DNA from: Paracoccaceae bacterium
GTDB taxonomy: Bacteria > Pseudomonadota > Alphaproteobacteria > Rhodobacterales > Rhodobacteraceae
DNA length: 64,000 nucleotides
Reading direction: 5' to 3'
Assembly (NCBI GenBank): GCA_016938875.1
Contig: JAFGTV010000008.1
Location: forward strand, 1 to 64,000
This document shows positions 32,624 to 40,171 of this stretch, piece by piece; position 1 is the first letter of the stretch; each line of letters begins with the position of its first letter. Position numbers and translations under genes: made by a program. The notes below the pieces were generated by a model, which saw only the letters and a list, made by a program, of their open reading frames with translations, did no database searches and was not told where the DNA came from.

Positions 32624-34074
32624 GGTTTCACCTCGCGCCAGCGCCGCCCGTCGCGATGCATCAGCATCAGCGCATCCTCGGGGCCCGAACTGCCGGGATC
32701 ATAGGGATGGGGGCGATCGCCGCGCGCCTCCCACGCGGCGATGACGGGATCGGTCCAGGCCCAGGCGGCCTCGACCTCGTCGCCGCGCATGAACAGGGTC
32801 TGGTTGCCCCGGATCACATCCATGATCAGCCGTTCATAGGCGTCGGGAATATCCTCGGCCTCGGGGCCCAGGGCCTCGGCAAAGGACATGTCCAGCGGCA
32901 CCTCGACCAGGCGCATGCCGCCGGGGCCGGGTTCCTTGATGGTCACCTTCAGCTTGATCCCCTCGTTGGGTTGCAGCCGGATCACCAGCATGTTCGAGCG
33001 CTGCCCCTCCTGCTCGCCAAAGATCGAATGCGGCGGATCCTTGAAGGTGATCGCGATCTCGGAGGTGCGCGTGCGCAGCCGCTTGCCGGTGCGCAGGTAA
33101 AACGGCGTGCCCTTCCAGCGCCAGGACGACACATGCGCCTTGAGCGCGATGAAACTCTCGGTCAGGCTGTTGGCGCTTTCCACGTCTTCCAGATAGCTGG
33201 CATGGCCATTGGCCGCGTCATACTGGCCACGCACGATGTCGCCGGGGCGCACCGGGTCCAGCGCGCGAATGACCTTGAGCTTTTCATCGCGCACCGCGTC
33301 GGGTTCGAACGCATAGGGCGGCTCCATCGCGATCAGGCACAAAAGCTGCATCATGTGGTTCTGCACCATGTCGCGCATCGCGCCCGACTTGTCATAATAC
33401 CCGCCGCGGCCCGCGACGCCCACGGTTTCAGCCACGGTGATCTGGATGTGATCGACATATTGGGCGTTCCACAACGGCTCGAACAACATGTTGCCAAAGC
33501 GGATCGCCATCAGGTTTTGCACCGTCTCCTTGCCCAGGTAGTGGTCGATGCGGTAAATCTGATGCTCGTCGAAATGCGCCGCCAGCGTCGCGTTCAGCGC
33601 CTGCGCCGAGGCGCGATCGTGGCCAAAGGGTTTCTCGACCACGATCCGGCAGGTCGCGTCATTCATCCCATGCGCATGCAGCCGCTGCGCCAGATCGCCA
33701 AACAGCCCCGGCCCGACCGAGAAGTAATGCGCATGCACCCGCCCCGGCACCAGGCGGGCGGCCAGATCCTCCCATCCGCCGGTGCCGCGCGCGTCGATCG
33801 GCACATAGCCCAGCCTGTCCAGGAACCGCGCGATGGCGGCCGGATCACGCTTGTCGGGGGTGACGTTTTCCTCGATCGCGGCGCGCACCATGTCGCGCCA
33901 GGACGCGTCATCCAGCGGGGATCGCGCGGCACCGATGATCTGCGCCTGCTCGGGGATCTGCCCGGCCCAGTCGCGGCGATAAAGCCCCGGCAGGATCTTG
34001 CGCGTGGCCAGATCGCCGGTCGCGCCGAAGATCACCAGATCGAAAGGATCGACCGGAATGACACGAGAAACCAT
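32620..34074 (-). CDS. zwf: Glucose-6-phosphate 1-dehydrogenase
   Basis: 484-residue enzyme that oxidises glucose 6-phosphate to 6-phosphogluconolactone with NAD(P). The Rossmann motif is FGATGDLATRKILPGLY (GATGDLA at 17-23). The active-site signature is RIDHYLGKETVQN near residue 180. Length and motifs are standard. It is the first gene of zwf-pgl-pgi. Its product feeds 6-phosphogluconate to Edd/Eda, encoded about 25 kb away. The 108-bp upstream gap shows no copy of the palindrome found before edd. Confidence 0.96.
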   Translation of the reverse strand: MVSRVIPVDPFDLVIFGATGDLATRKILPGLYRRDWAGQIPEQAQIIGAARSPLDDASWRDMVRAAIEENVTPDKRDPAAIARFLDRLGYVPIDARGTGGWEDLAARLVPGRVHAHYFSVGPGLFGDLAQRLHAHGMNDATCRIVVEKPFGHDRASAQALNATLAAHFDEHQIYRIDHYLGKETVQNLMAIRFGNMLFEPLWNAQYVDHIQITVAETVGVAGRGGYYDKSGAMRDMVQNHMMQLLCLIAMEPPYAFEPDAVRDEKLKVIRALDPVRPGDIVRGQYDAANGHASYLEDVESANSLTESFIALKAHVSSWRWKGTPFYLRTGKRLRTRTSEIAITFKDPPHSIFGEQEGQRSNMLVIRLQPNEGIKLKVTIKEPGPGGMRLVEVPLDMSFAEALGPEAEDIPDAYERLIMDVIRGNQTLFMRGDEVEAAWAWTDPVIAAWEARGDRPHPYDPGSSGPEDALMLMHRDGRRWREVKP

Positions 34075-34182
34075 CTTGACCCCTTGCCGGATTGTTCCGC
34101 GGCGCGCCCGCCCCGCCGGGGGCCGGACACCGCCCTGCCCTGTCTAGCATGTCGCGGGCGCGGCGCAACGGGGCCGCACACC

Positions 34183-34767
34183 TCAGGCGTCCAGCTCGGC
34201 ATCCCAATAGAGAAAGTCCAGCCAGCTGCGATGCAGGTAATTGGGCGGAAACCGGCGGCCCATGTTGCGCAACTCTTCGGCGGCGGGCTGGCGCGGCGCC
34301 TTGCGCAGGGACATCCCCGCCTGCCGCAAACTCTTGGACCCTTTCCGGAGGTTGCATTTCGAACAGGCCGCCACGACATTTTCCCAACTGGTCACGCCGC
34401 CCCGCGCGCGCGGCACCACGTGATCAAAGGTCAGATCGCCCCGCGTACCGCAATACTGGCAGGAAAATTCATCCCTCAGAAAAAGATTAAAGCGCGTGAA
34501 GGCCACGCGCTTTTGCGGTTTTACGTAATCTTTCAGCACCACGACCGAGGGTATTCGGATTTCCCGCGACGGGCTGCGCACCACCTGGTCATACTCGGCC
34601 ACGATATCGACCCGGTCCAGGAACGCCGCCTTGACCGCCTCTTGCCAGGGCCACAGCGACAACGGGTAATACGATAACGGCCGATAATCCGCGTTCAGCA
34701 CAAGCGCCGGGTGCTGTTTGAGCGCGCCCGGCTCCCTGACGAATGTGGTCCTGAAATCACCATCCAT
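34183..34767 (-). CDS. HNH endonuclease family protein
   Basis: 194-residue HNH nuclease-type protein. The core is CQYCGTRGDLTFDHVVPRA, then GGVTSWENVVAACSKCN, which gives the two zinc CxxC pairs and the catalytic His/Asn of the HNH fold. N-terminal (ALVLNADYRPLSYYPLSLWP) and C-terminal (FPPNYLHRSWLDFLYWDAEL) segments are typical of a widespread short HNH protein of unknown target. The start MDGDFRT follows AGGAAGG by 7 bp. The upstream region carries a promoter and two palindromes. Confidence 0.88.
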   Translation of the reverse strand: MDGDFRTTFVREPGALKQHPALVLNADYRPLSYYPLSLWPWQEAVKAAFLDRVDIVAEYDQVVRSPSREIRIPSVVVLKDYVKPQKRVAFTRFNLFLRDEFSCQYCGTRGDLTFDHVVPRARGGVTSWENVVAACSKCNLRKGSKSLRQAGMSLRKAPRQPAAEELRNMGRRFPPNYLHRSWLDFLYWDAELDA

Positions 34768-34840
34768 GCCGCACCTTCCTGCGCCCCGCCCGCCGGATCC
34801 CGGCCAGGGGCAAGACGCGCCGGCCCCGAACCTGTGGATA

Positions 34841-34868
34841 ACTATATATGGCGTTTGCCACCTGGCAA
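34841..34868 (-). promoter_or_regulatory. Promoter of the HNH gene, -35 within a palindrome
   Basis: On the minus strand TTGCCA (34868-34863), a 16-bp spacer, and TATAGT (34846-34841). The -35 is half of the perfect inverted repeat TTGCCA-CC-TGGCAA (34855-34868). A second repeat, TGGCA-TG-TGCCA (34873-34884), lies 17 bp further upstream, centre to centre. A repressor or activator of the HNH gene is inferred. Confidence 0.5.
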
Positions 34869-34872
34869 GCCC

Positions 34873-34884
34873 TGGCATGTGCCA
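34873..34884. repeat. Second TGGCA/TGCCA palindrome upstream of the HNH gene
   Basis: TGGCA (34873-34877) and TGCCA (34880-34884) are exact inverted repeats around TG. The core matches the palindrome at 34855-34868. Confidence 0.5.
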
Positions 34885-34951
34885 AGGCCCGCCACAGTTG
34901 CGTGACATGGCGCGGTAACGTCGATATGACGGTTTTTCAGGCAGACGCCGC

Positions 34952-35623
34952 CTAGCCGCGGGCCGGCATCATCCCGAACCGCTCGCGCATGAAGGCCAGC
35001 GCCACCGACAGCCCGTCGGGCGCGATGCCGTGGCCGGTGCCCTTCATGATATGGGCATAGACATCGAATCCCAGCGCGCTCAGCGCATTGCCCGCCTCGG
35101 GCATGGCCTCGATCGGTACCACGTCGTCGGCGTCGCCATGGATCAACAGGATCGGCGGGCGGCTGACCATCTCGTCCTCCAGCGCCTCGGGGTCCAGCAA
35201 CCGGCCGGAAAAGCCCACGATCCCGGCAAAGGGCGGGCTGCGGCGCGGCGCGACCTGCAACGCCATCATAGTGCCCTGCGAAAATCCCAGAAGGATCGTG
35301 CGCGACGGCGCGATCCCCTCGTCCTGCATCACCTCGTCCAGCCAGGCATCCAGATCCTCGGCGGCGCGGCGCATCCCCGCCTCGCTCTCGTCCTGGGACG
35401 ATCCGTCGATCCAGGGAATCGCGAACCACTGAAACCCGAACGGCACCCCGGCACAGACCTCGGGCGCATCGGGCGACAGAAAGGCGGTGTCGGGCAAATG
35501 CGGGGCCAGCGGCTCTGCCAGGCTCAACAAATCGGAGCCATTGGCCCCGTATCCGTGCAGAAATATCACCAGGCTGGTGGCCTCGCCCTTGGCCGCCCCG
35601 GCGCGCTTTGCATCCAGTCCCAT
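34952..35623 (-). CDS. Alpha/beta-hydrolase, phospholipase/carboxylesterase family
   Basis: 223-residue serine esterase of the EstB/acyl-protein-thioesterase type. The oxyanion segment is VIFLHGYGANGSDL, the nucleophile elbow GFSQG, the acid in LLIHGDADDVVP, and the histidine in MKGTGHGI. This gives a full catalytic triad. The ATG at 35623 is used; an earlier GTG would overlap the stop of the upstream glycosylase gene in GTGA form. It is coupled with that gene, but the physiological ester is unknown. Confidence 0.88.
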   Translation of the reverse strand: MGLDAKRAGAAKGEATSLVIFLHGYGANGSDLLSLAEPLAPHLPDTAFLSPDAPEVCAGVPFGFQWFAIPWIDGSSQDESEAGMRRAAEDLDAWLDEVMQDEGIAPSRTILLGFSQGTMMALQVAPRRSPPFAGIVGFSGRLLDPEALEDEMVSRPPILLIHGDADDVVPIEAMPEAGNALSALGFDVYAHIMKGTGHGIAPDGLSVALAFMRERFGMMPARG

Positions 35624-35625
35624 GC

Positions 35626-36255
35626 TCACCTGATCCCTTCTCGCTCTTTCGCCACCCGGTAGTAGGCCCAAAGCGCGCGCGCCGCAACGGCCCGCCACGG
35701 GGCCCAACGCTCTGCCATCGCGCGCAAATCCCGCTCGGTGGGGCGCGCGGGCAGATCGAACAGCATCCGCGCGGCCTCTTGCAAGGCCAGATCCCCCGGC
35801 GCGAACACATCCGCCCGCCCCAACGAGAACATCGCGTAAATCTCTGCCGTCCAGCGCCCGATACCGGGCACCGCGACCAAGGTGGCGATCACCTGCTCGC
35901 TGGGCGCCGCGCGCAAGGCCGCGTAATCCAGCCCCGCCGCGGCCAGCGCCCGGCCATAGCGGATCTTCTGGCGCGACAGGCCACATCCGCGCAACGCATC
36001 CTCATCGGCGTCGCGTACCGCGCCTGCCTCGGTCAACCCCGCCGCCGCCAACCGACCCCAGATCGCATCGGCGGCGGCAACCGACACCTGCTGGCTGACG
36101 ATGGCCGAGAACAGCGCCTCGAACCCGTCCGCGCGCCGACGCAGCGGCAACGGCCCGCTCGCGGCCAGCGCCACGCCAAAGCGCGGCTCGATGCGCAACA
36201 GATGCGCCGCCCCTTCGGCCACGCAGGCCTCGGTCTGAATGATCCGTCCCACCAT
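35626..36255 (-). CDS. DNA-3-methyladenine glycosylase II (AlkA-like, HhH-GPD)
   Basis: 209-residue base-excision glycosylase that removes alkylated bases from DNA. The HhH-GPD signature is LVAVPGIGRWTAEIYAMF, and the catalytic aspartate lies in VFAPGDLAL. No Fe-S Cys cluster follows, so it belongs to the AlkA/MAG branch rather than the Nth/MutY branch. It lacks the N-terminal domain of E. coli AlkA (282 residues). The start MVGRIIQTE is preferred because the frame before it runs through a dispersed repeat. It is divergent from the MFS gene. Confidence 0.88.
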   Translation of the reverse strand: MVGRIIQTEACVAEGAAHLLRIEPRFGVALAASGPLPLRRRADGFEALFSAIVSQQVSVAAADAIWGRLAAAGLTEAGAVRDADEDALRGCGLSRQKIRYGRALAAAGLDYAALRAAPSEQVIATLVAVPGIGRWTAEIYAMFSLGRADVFAPGDLALQEAARMLFDLPARPTERDLRAMAERWAPWRAVAARALWAYYRVAKEREGIR

Positions 36256-36294
36256 GCCCGCCACCATATCCCACCCCGGGGCAAAGGCCACGCC

Positions 36295-36330
36295 CCCCTT
36301 CTTCTGGTCAAAAATATCCCCGCCGGAGGC
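36295..36330. repeat. Dispersed 36-bp intergenic element, copy A
   Basis: Starts CCCCTTCTTCTGGTCAAAAA and ends CCCCGCCGGAGGC. It is identical to the element at 42227-42262 except for one base (A here, T there), and in the same orientation. It lies between divergent genes. The GCCTCCGGCGGGG end could base-pair weakly. Confidence 0.75.
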
Positions 36331-36406
36331 CCCGCCTACCCCCCAAAACACCGCGCGCGTGATTTCCCCGCTTCCCCAGATCGCCACGCCGCGCTAGGTC
36401 AGGGTC

Positions 36407-37639
36407 ATGCGCGATACCACCCTGCCGCCCGCCCATAGCGACCCCGCCGCCAGCGCCCGACGCAATGTCACCGTTCTGGTGATGGCCCAGGCGTTCCTGG
36501 GCGCACAAATGCCGATGATCTTCACCATCGGCGGGCTGGCAGGCCAGTCGCTGGCGCCCAACCCGTGCTGGGCCACGCTGCCGATCTCGCTGATCGTGCT
36601 GGGCTCGATGCTGACGGCGGCGCCGCTTTCGTCTTTCATGCAGCGGTTCGGGCGGCGCGCGGGGTTTTTCCTGGGGACAGCGGGCGGCACGTCAGGGGCG
36701 GTGGTGGGGGCGCTGGGGCTGATCCAGTCCTCGTTTCCGCTGTTCCTGGCGGGGTCTTTCCTGACCGGCATCTACATGTCGGCCCAGGGGTTTTACCGCT
36801 TTGCCGCCGCCGATACCGCCCAGGGCACGTTCCAGCCCAAGGCGATTTCCTATGTGCTGGCCGGTGGGCTGGCCGCGGCGGTGATCGGGCCGCAACTGGT
36901 CAAGGTGACGGCCCAGGCCATGGTGATTCCGTTTCTGGGCACCTACCTGACGGTGGTTGCGATCAACGTGATCGGGGCCACGCTGTTTGTGTTTCTCGAC
37001 ATTCCGCGCCCGCCCCCGCGCGATCCGGCCCATCACCACGGCCGCACCCGAATGGCGCTGTTGCGCGACCCGGCGATCGCGGTGGCCATCATCTGCGCGA
37101 TGGTCTCTTACGCGCTGATGAACCTGGTGATGACCTCGACCCCGCTGGCGGTGGTGGGCTGCGGGTTCGACACCGGCACGGCGGCCGATATCGTCACCGC
37201 CCATGTGCTGGCGATGTACCTGCCCAGCTTTTTCACCGGCCACCTGATCGCGCGATTTGGCGTGACGCGGATCGTGGCGCTGGGCCTGGCGATTCTCGCG
37301 CTGGCGGGCGGCGTGGCGCTGACCGGGGTCGAGTTGGAGCATTTCTTTGTCGCGCTGGTGTTGTTGGGCGTCGGCTGGAACTTCGGCTTTATCGGGGCCA
37401 CCTCGATGCTGGCAGCCGCCCACGCCCCCGAGGAACGCGGGGCCGTGCAGGGGATGAACGATGTGCTGGTCTTTGGCGGGGTGACGCTGGCCTCGCTGGC
37501 GTCTGGCGGGTTGATGAACTGCTCGGGCGGGACGGCGCAGGATGGCTGGACATCCGTCAACCTGGCGATGGTGCCGTTCCTGGCGCTGGCCGGGGGCGCG
37601 CTGATCTGGCTGGTGATGCGCCCGCGCGACGCGGCCTAG
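36407..37639 (+). CDS. MFS transporter
   Basis: 410-residue major facilitator with about 12 hydrophobic segments and a short soluble N-terminus. The loop between helices 2 and 3 holds QRFGRRAGFFLG, a variant of the family's GxxxDRxGRR motif. The middle cytoplasmic loop (around 200-212) carries PRPPPRDPAHHHGR, rich in Pro and His. The C-terminal half has HLIARFGVTRIVALG. The substrate cannot be inferred. It is divergent from the glycosylase gene and convergent with the NDUFAF6-like gene. Confidence 0.88.
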   Translation: MRDTTLPPAHSDPAASARRNVTVLVMAQAFLGAQMPMIFTIGGLAGQSLAPNPCWATLPISLIVLGSMLTAAPLSSFMQRFGRRAGFFLGTAGGTSGAVVGALGLIQSSFPLFLAGSFLTGIYMSAQGFYRFAAADTAQGTFQPKAISYVLAGGLAAAVIGPQLVKVTAQAMVIPFLGTYLTVVAINVIGATLFVFLDIPRPPPRDPAHHHGRTRMALLRDPAIAVAIICAMVSYALMNLVMTSTPLAVVGCGFDTGTAADIVTAHVLAMYLPSFFTGHLIARFGVTRIVALGLAILALAGGVALTGVELEHFFVALVLLGVGWNFGFIGATSMLAAAHAPEERGAVQGMNDVLVFGGVTLASLASGGLMNCSGGTAQDGWTSVNLAMVPFLALAGGALIWLVMRPRDAA

Positions 37640-37655
37640 CCGCCGCGCCCGCCTC

Positions 37656-38423
37656 CTACCAGCGCCCCGTCAGACCGCGCCACAAAAGCCCGCCCCGCCG
37701 GACGAATTCCGACCCGCCCAGCCGCCCCTGGGCCACGGCACCGGGATCGCGCGCCGCGCGGGCCAGGATCGGCCCCGCCCGCCAGGCGGTGCGCGCCGCC
37801 GGGATCGCGGCGCGGGGGATGTCACCGCGTGCCGCGCGCGCCGCCGCCAGCCGGGCCAGCCCCCGCCGCGCCAGGGCCGCAACCCCCTGGGGGCGGCCAT
37901 CGACCAGCGGGATGCGGCCGCGCGCCTCCAGTTCGGGCACCGCCATCAGCCAGCCCGCCAGCCCCATCGCAAAGCCCAGATCGCGCAGCGCCTGCGCGCC
38001 CCCCTCGGCCCCCAGAACCCGGGCGCCCGCCCACATCAGATCGCCCGAGGTGGCCGCGATATGCCCCTCCAGCGCGGCTTCGTCCGCGAACGCGTCGCGG
38101 TAGGCATCCCAGCGGCGCGCCAGCACCAGACCGTCCAGCGCCACCGCAACCTCGCGCGGCAGAACCTGCGACAGCGGCGTTGCGACCTCGTGGCGGCGCA
38201 CCGGCGCGCCCGCCGCAATCTCGGCCAGCGCATCGCGCCACCATTGCAGCCGCATCTCGGCGATCATCGGCTCCGAGGCCAGCCAGGGCGCGCGCGCCAC
38301 CTCGACGTTGAAGGCATAAAGCGGCAACAGCCGCGCGCGCGCCGCCACCGGGCCCGCCATCACCGCCGCAAAGCGGTCGGGATCGCCCCGGCGCACGATG
38401 TCGGCACAGGCCTCAAGCGTCAT
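37656..38423 (-). CDS. Squalene/phytoene-synthase-fold protein, NDUFAF6-like
   Basis: 255-residue all-helical protein of the squalene/phytoene synthase superfamily. The segments LLPLYAFNVEVARAP and EMRLQWWRDALAEI match the subgroup that includes NDUFAF6, a complex I assembly factor. The two Asp-rich Mg-diphosphate motifs (DxxxD) of true prenyl synthases are not seen, so carotenoid synthesis is unlikely. Its 5' end overlaps the 3' end of cimA by 11 bp. A role in respiratory complex I assembly is possible but inferred only from similarity. Confidence 0.8.
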   Translation of the reverse strand: MTLEACADIVRRGDPDRFAAVMAGPVAARARLLPLYAFNVEVARAPWLASEPMIAEMRLQWWRDALAEIAAGAPVRRHEVATPLSQVLPREVAVALDGLVLARRWDAYRDAFADEAALEGHIAATSGDLMWAGARVLGAEGGAQALRDLGFAMGLAGWLMAVPELEARGRIPLVDGRPQGVAALARRGLARLAAARAARGDIPRAAIPAARTAWRAGPILARAARDPGAVAQGRLGGSEFVRRGGLLWRGLTGRW

Positions 38424-40038
38424 GCGGGGCCCCGTCGCGGATCAGTTTCCACAAGATCGCCTCGATCAGCGCCTCGAAACTGGCATCCACGATGTTGGGC
38501 GACACCCCCACGGTGGACCAGCGCCGCCCCTGGGCATCGGCACTGTCGATGATCACGCGGGTCACGGCCGCGGTGCCGCCATTGGTGATGCGCACCTTGA
38601 AATCCACCAGGCGCATGTCGTCGATATAGGGCTGATAGGGCCCCAGATCCTTGGCCAGCGCCCGCCACAGCGCGTTGACCGGCCCGCGATCGCGCCCCTC
38701 GGCATCGCGGCTTTCAGAGACCGACAGCTTTTTCTCGCCGCCCACCTTGACCACCACGACGGCCTCGGAATGGCTGACCATCCGGTCATGGCGGTTCTTG
38801 CGCCGCTCGACCGAGACGCGATAGCGCTTGACCTCGAAAAACCGGGGCAACTGGTCCAGCAGGCGCCGCGCGATCAGCTCGAAACTGGCCTGGGCGGTGT
38901 CATAGGCATAGCCCTGCCCCTCGCGCAGCTTGATCTCGTCCAGGATGGCGGCCAGGCGGGGGTCGCCCACTGCCACCTCGATCCCGGCCTCGGCCAGGCG
39001 GCGGCGCAGGTTCGACTGGCCGGCCTGGTTCGACATCGGGATGATGCGCGCATTGCCCACGGTTTCCGGCGCGATGTGTTCATAGGTCGCGGGATCTTTC
39101 AGGATCGCGCTGGCGTGCAGCCCGGCCTTGTGCGCAAAGGCCGAAACACCGACATAGGGGGCGGCCTTGCGCGGCACCCGGTTAAGGATGTCATCAAGCA
39201 GCCGCGAGGCCCGCGTCAACCCCGCCAGCGCCTGTGGCGTCACGCCGGTCTGGAACCGGCTGGCATAGGGCTCTTTCAGCATCAGCGTGGGGATCAGCGT
39301 GGTCAGGTTGGCGTTGCCGCACCGCTCGCCCAGCCCGTTCAGCGTGCCCTGCACCTGCCGCGCGCCGGCATCGATCGCGGCCAGGCTGCCGGCCACCGCG
39401 TTGCCGGTGTCGTCATGGGTGTGAATGCCGATCGCCGCGCCGGGAATGCCCCCCGCGATCAGCCGGTCGGTGATCTCGCCCACCTCGTGGGGCAAGGTGC
39501 CGCCGTTGGTGTCGCACAGCACGATCCAGCGCGCGCCCGCCTGATGGGCGGCCTGGCAACACTCCAGCGCATAGGCCGGATCGGCCTTCCACCCGTCAAA
39601 GAAATGTTCCGCGTCAAACAACGCCTCGCGGCCCTGGGCTACCACATGGGCGATCGAGCGGGCGATATTGTCCAGGTTTTCCCCCAGCGTGAGGCCCAGC
39701 GCGGTGGTGACGTGGAAATCATGGGTCTTGCCCACCAGACAGACCGACGCCGTGCCCGCATTCAGCACGGCGGCCAACACCTCGTCATTCTCGGCGCTGC
39801 GGCCCGCCCGCTTGGTCATGCCAAAGGCGGTCAGGCGCGCGCGGGTCCGCGGCGCCGCCTCGAAAAACGCGCTGTCGGTGGGGTTGGCGCCGGGCCAACC
39901 GCCCTCGATGTAATCGACGCCCAGCGCATCCAGGGTCTCTGCGATCCGGACCTTTTCAGCGGTCGAGAACTGCACCCCCTGGGTCTGCTGCCCATCGCGC
40001 AGCGTGGTGTCGTAGAGGGTCAGGCGTTCGGGGGTCAT
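38413..40038 (-). CDS. cimA: (R)-citramalate synthase
   Basis: 541-residue HMGL/IPMS-family enzyme that condenses pyruvate and acetyl-CoA to citramalate, the threonine-independent entry to isoleucine. The catalytic start motif is YDTTLRDGQQTQG (DTTLRDG at 10-16). The metal histidines are in IGIHTHDDTGNAVAGS. The C-terminal third (about 400-535) is the LeuA-type regulatory domain, expected to bind isoleucine. Length and the TQGVQFS motif separate it from LeuA. An unusual hairpin block precedes it, after cysS. Confidence 0.9.
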   Translation of the reverse strand: MTPERLTLYDTTLRDGQQTQGVQFSTAEKVRIAETLDALGVDYIEGGWPGANPTDSAFFEAAPRTRARLTAFGMTKRAGRSAENDEVLAAVLNAGTASVCLVGKTHDFHVTTALGLTLGENLDNIARSIAHVVAQGREALFDAEHFFDGWKADPAYALECCQAAHQAGARWIVLCDTNGGTLPHEVGEITDRLIAGGIPGAAIGIHTHDDTGNAVAGSLAAIDAGARQVQGTLNGLGERCGNANLTTLIPTLMLKEPYASRFQTGVTPQALAGLTRASRLLDDILNRVPRKAAPYVGVSAFAHKAGLHASAILKDPATYEHIAPETVGNARIIPMSNQAGQSNLRRRLAEAGIEVAVGDPRLAAILDEIKLREGQGYAYDTAQASFELIARRLLDQLPRFFEVKRYRVSVERRKNRHDRMVSHSEAVVVVKVGGEKKLSVSESRDAEGRDRGPVNALWRALAKDLGPYQPYIDDMRLVDFKVRITNGGTAAVTRVIIDSADAQGRRWSTVGVSPNIVDASFEALIEAILWKLIRDGAPHDA

Positions 40039-40053
40039 GGGCGGCCTCCCGTA

Positions 40054-40146
40054 GGGGTTTCACCCCCCGGGCCAACGGCCCGGTTCGCCCCCGACCCGCC
40101 CCCCAGGGCGGGGGCGAAATCGCCCCCACCCTCGGGCCGGGGGCGA
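40054..40146 (-). promoter_or_regulatory. Alternating GC hairpin block in the cimA leader
   Basis: Between cysS and cimA (133 bp) lie several strong inverted repeats: GGGGT-GAA-ACCCC (40066-40054 on the minus strand), CCGGGCC-AAC-GGCCCGG (40067-40083), and four alternating copies of one 8-mer. TCGCCCCC occurs at 40085-40092 and 40120-40127, and its complement GGGGGCGA at 40110-40117 and 40139-40146. Segments 1:2, 2:3 and 3:4 can therefore pair in mutually exclusive ways, as in attenuators. No T-run terminator follows, and a leader peptide was not identified. Confidence 0.5.
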
Positions 40147-40171
40147 CCCTCTGGACCGCGCCAAACGGCCG

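Noticed and set aside
36565-38103. A 512-codon + strand frame over the MFS and NDUFAF6-like genes
   Set aside because: It is a shadow in another frame of the MFS gene, Gly/Arg-rich, with no motif. The 410-residue MFS frame has 12 membrane segments.
37656-38423. Phytoene synthase for carotenoids
   Set aside because: The Asp-rich diphosphate-binding motifs are not visible, and no other crt genes are near.
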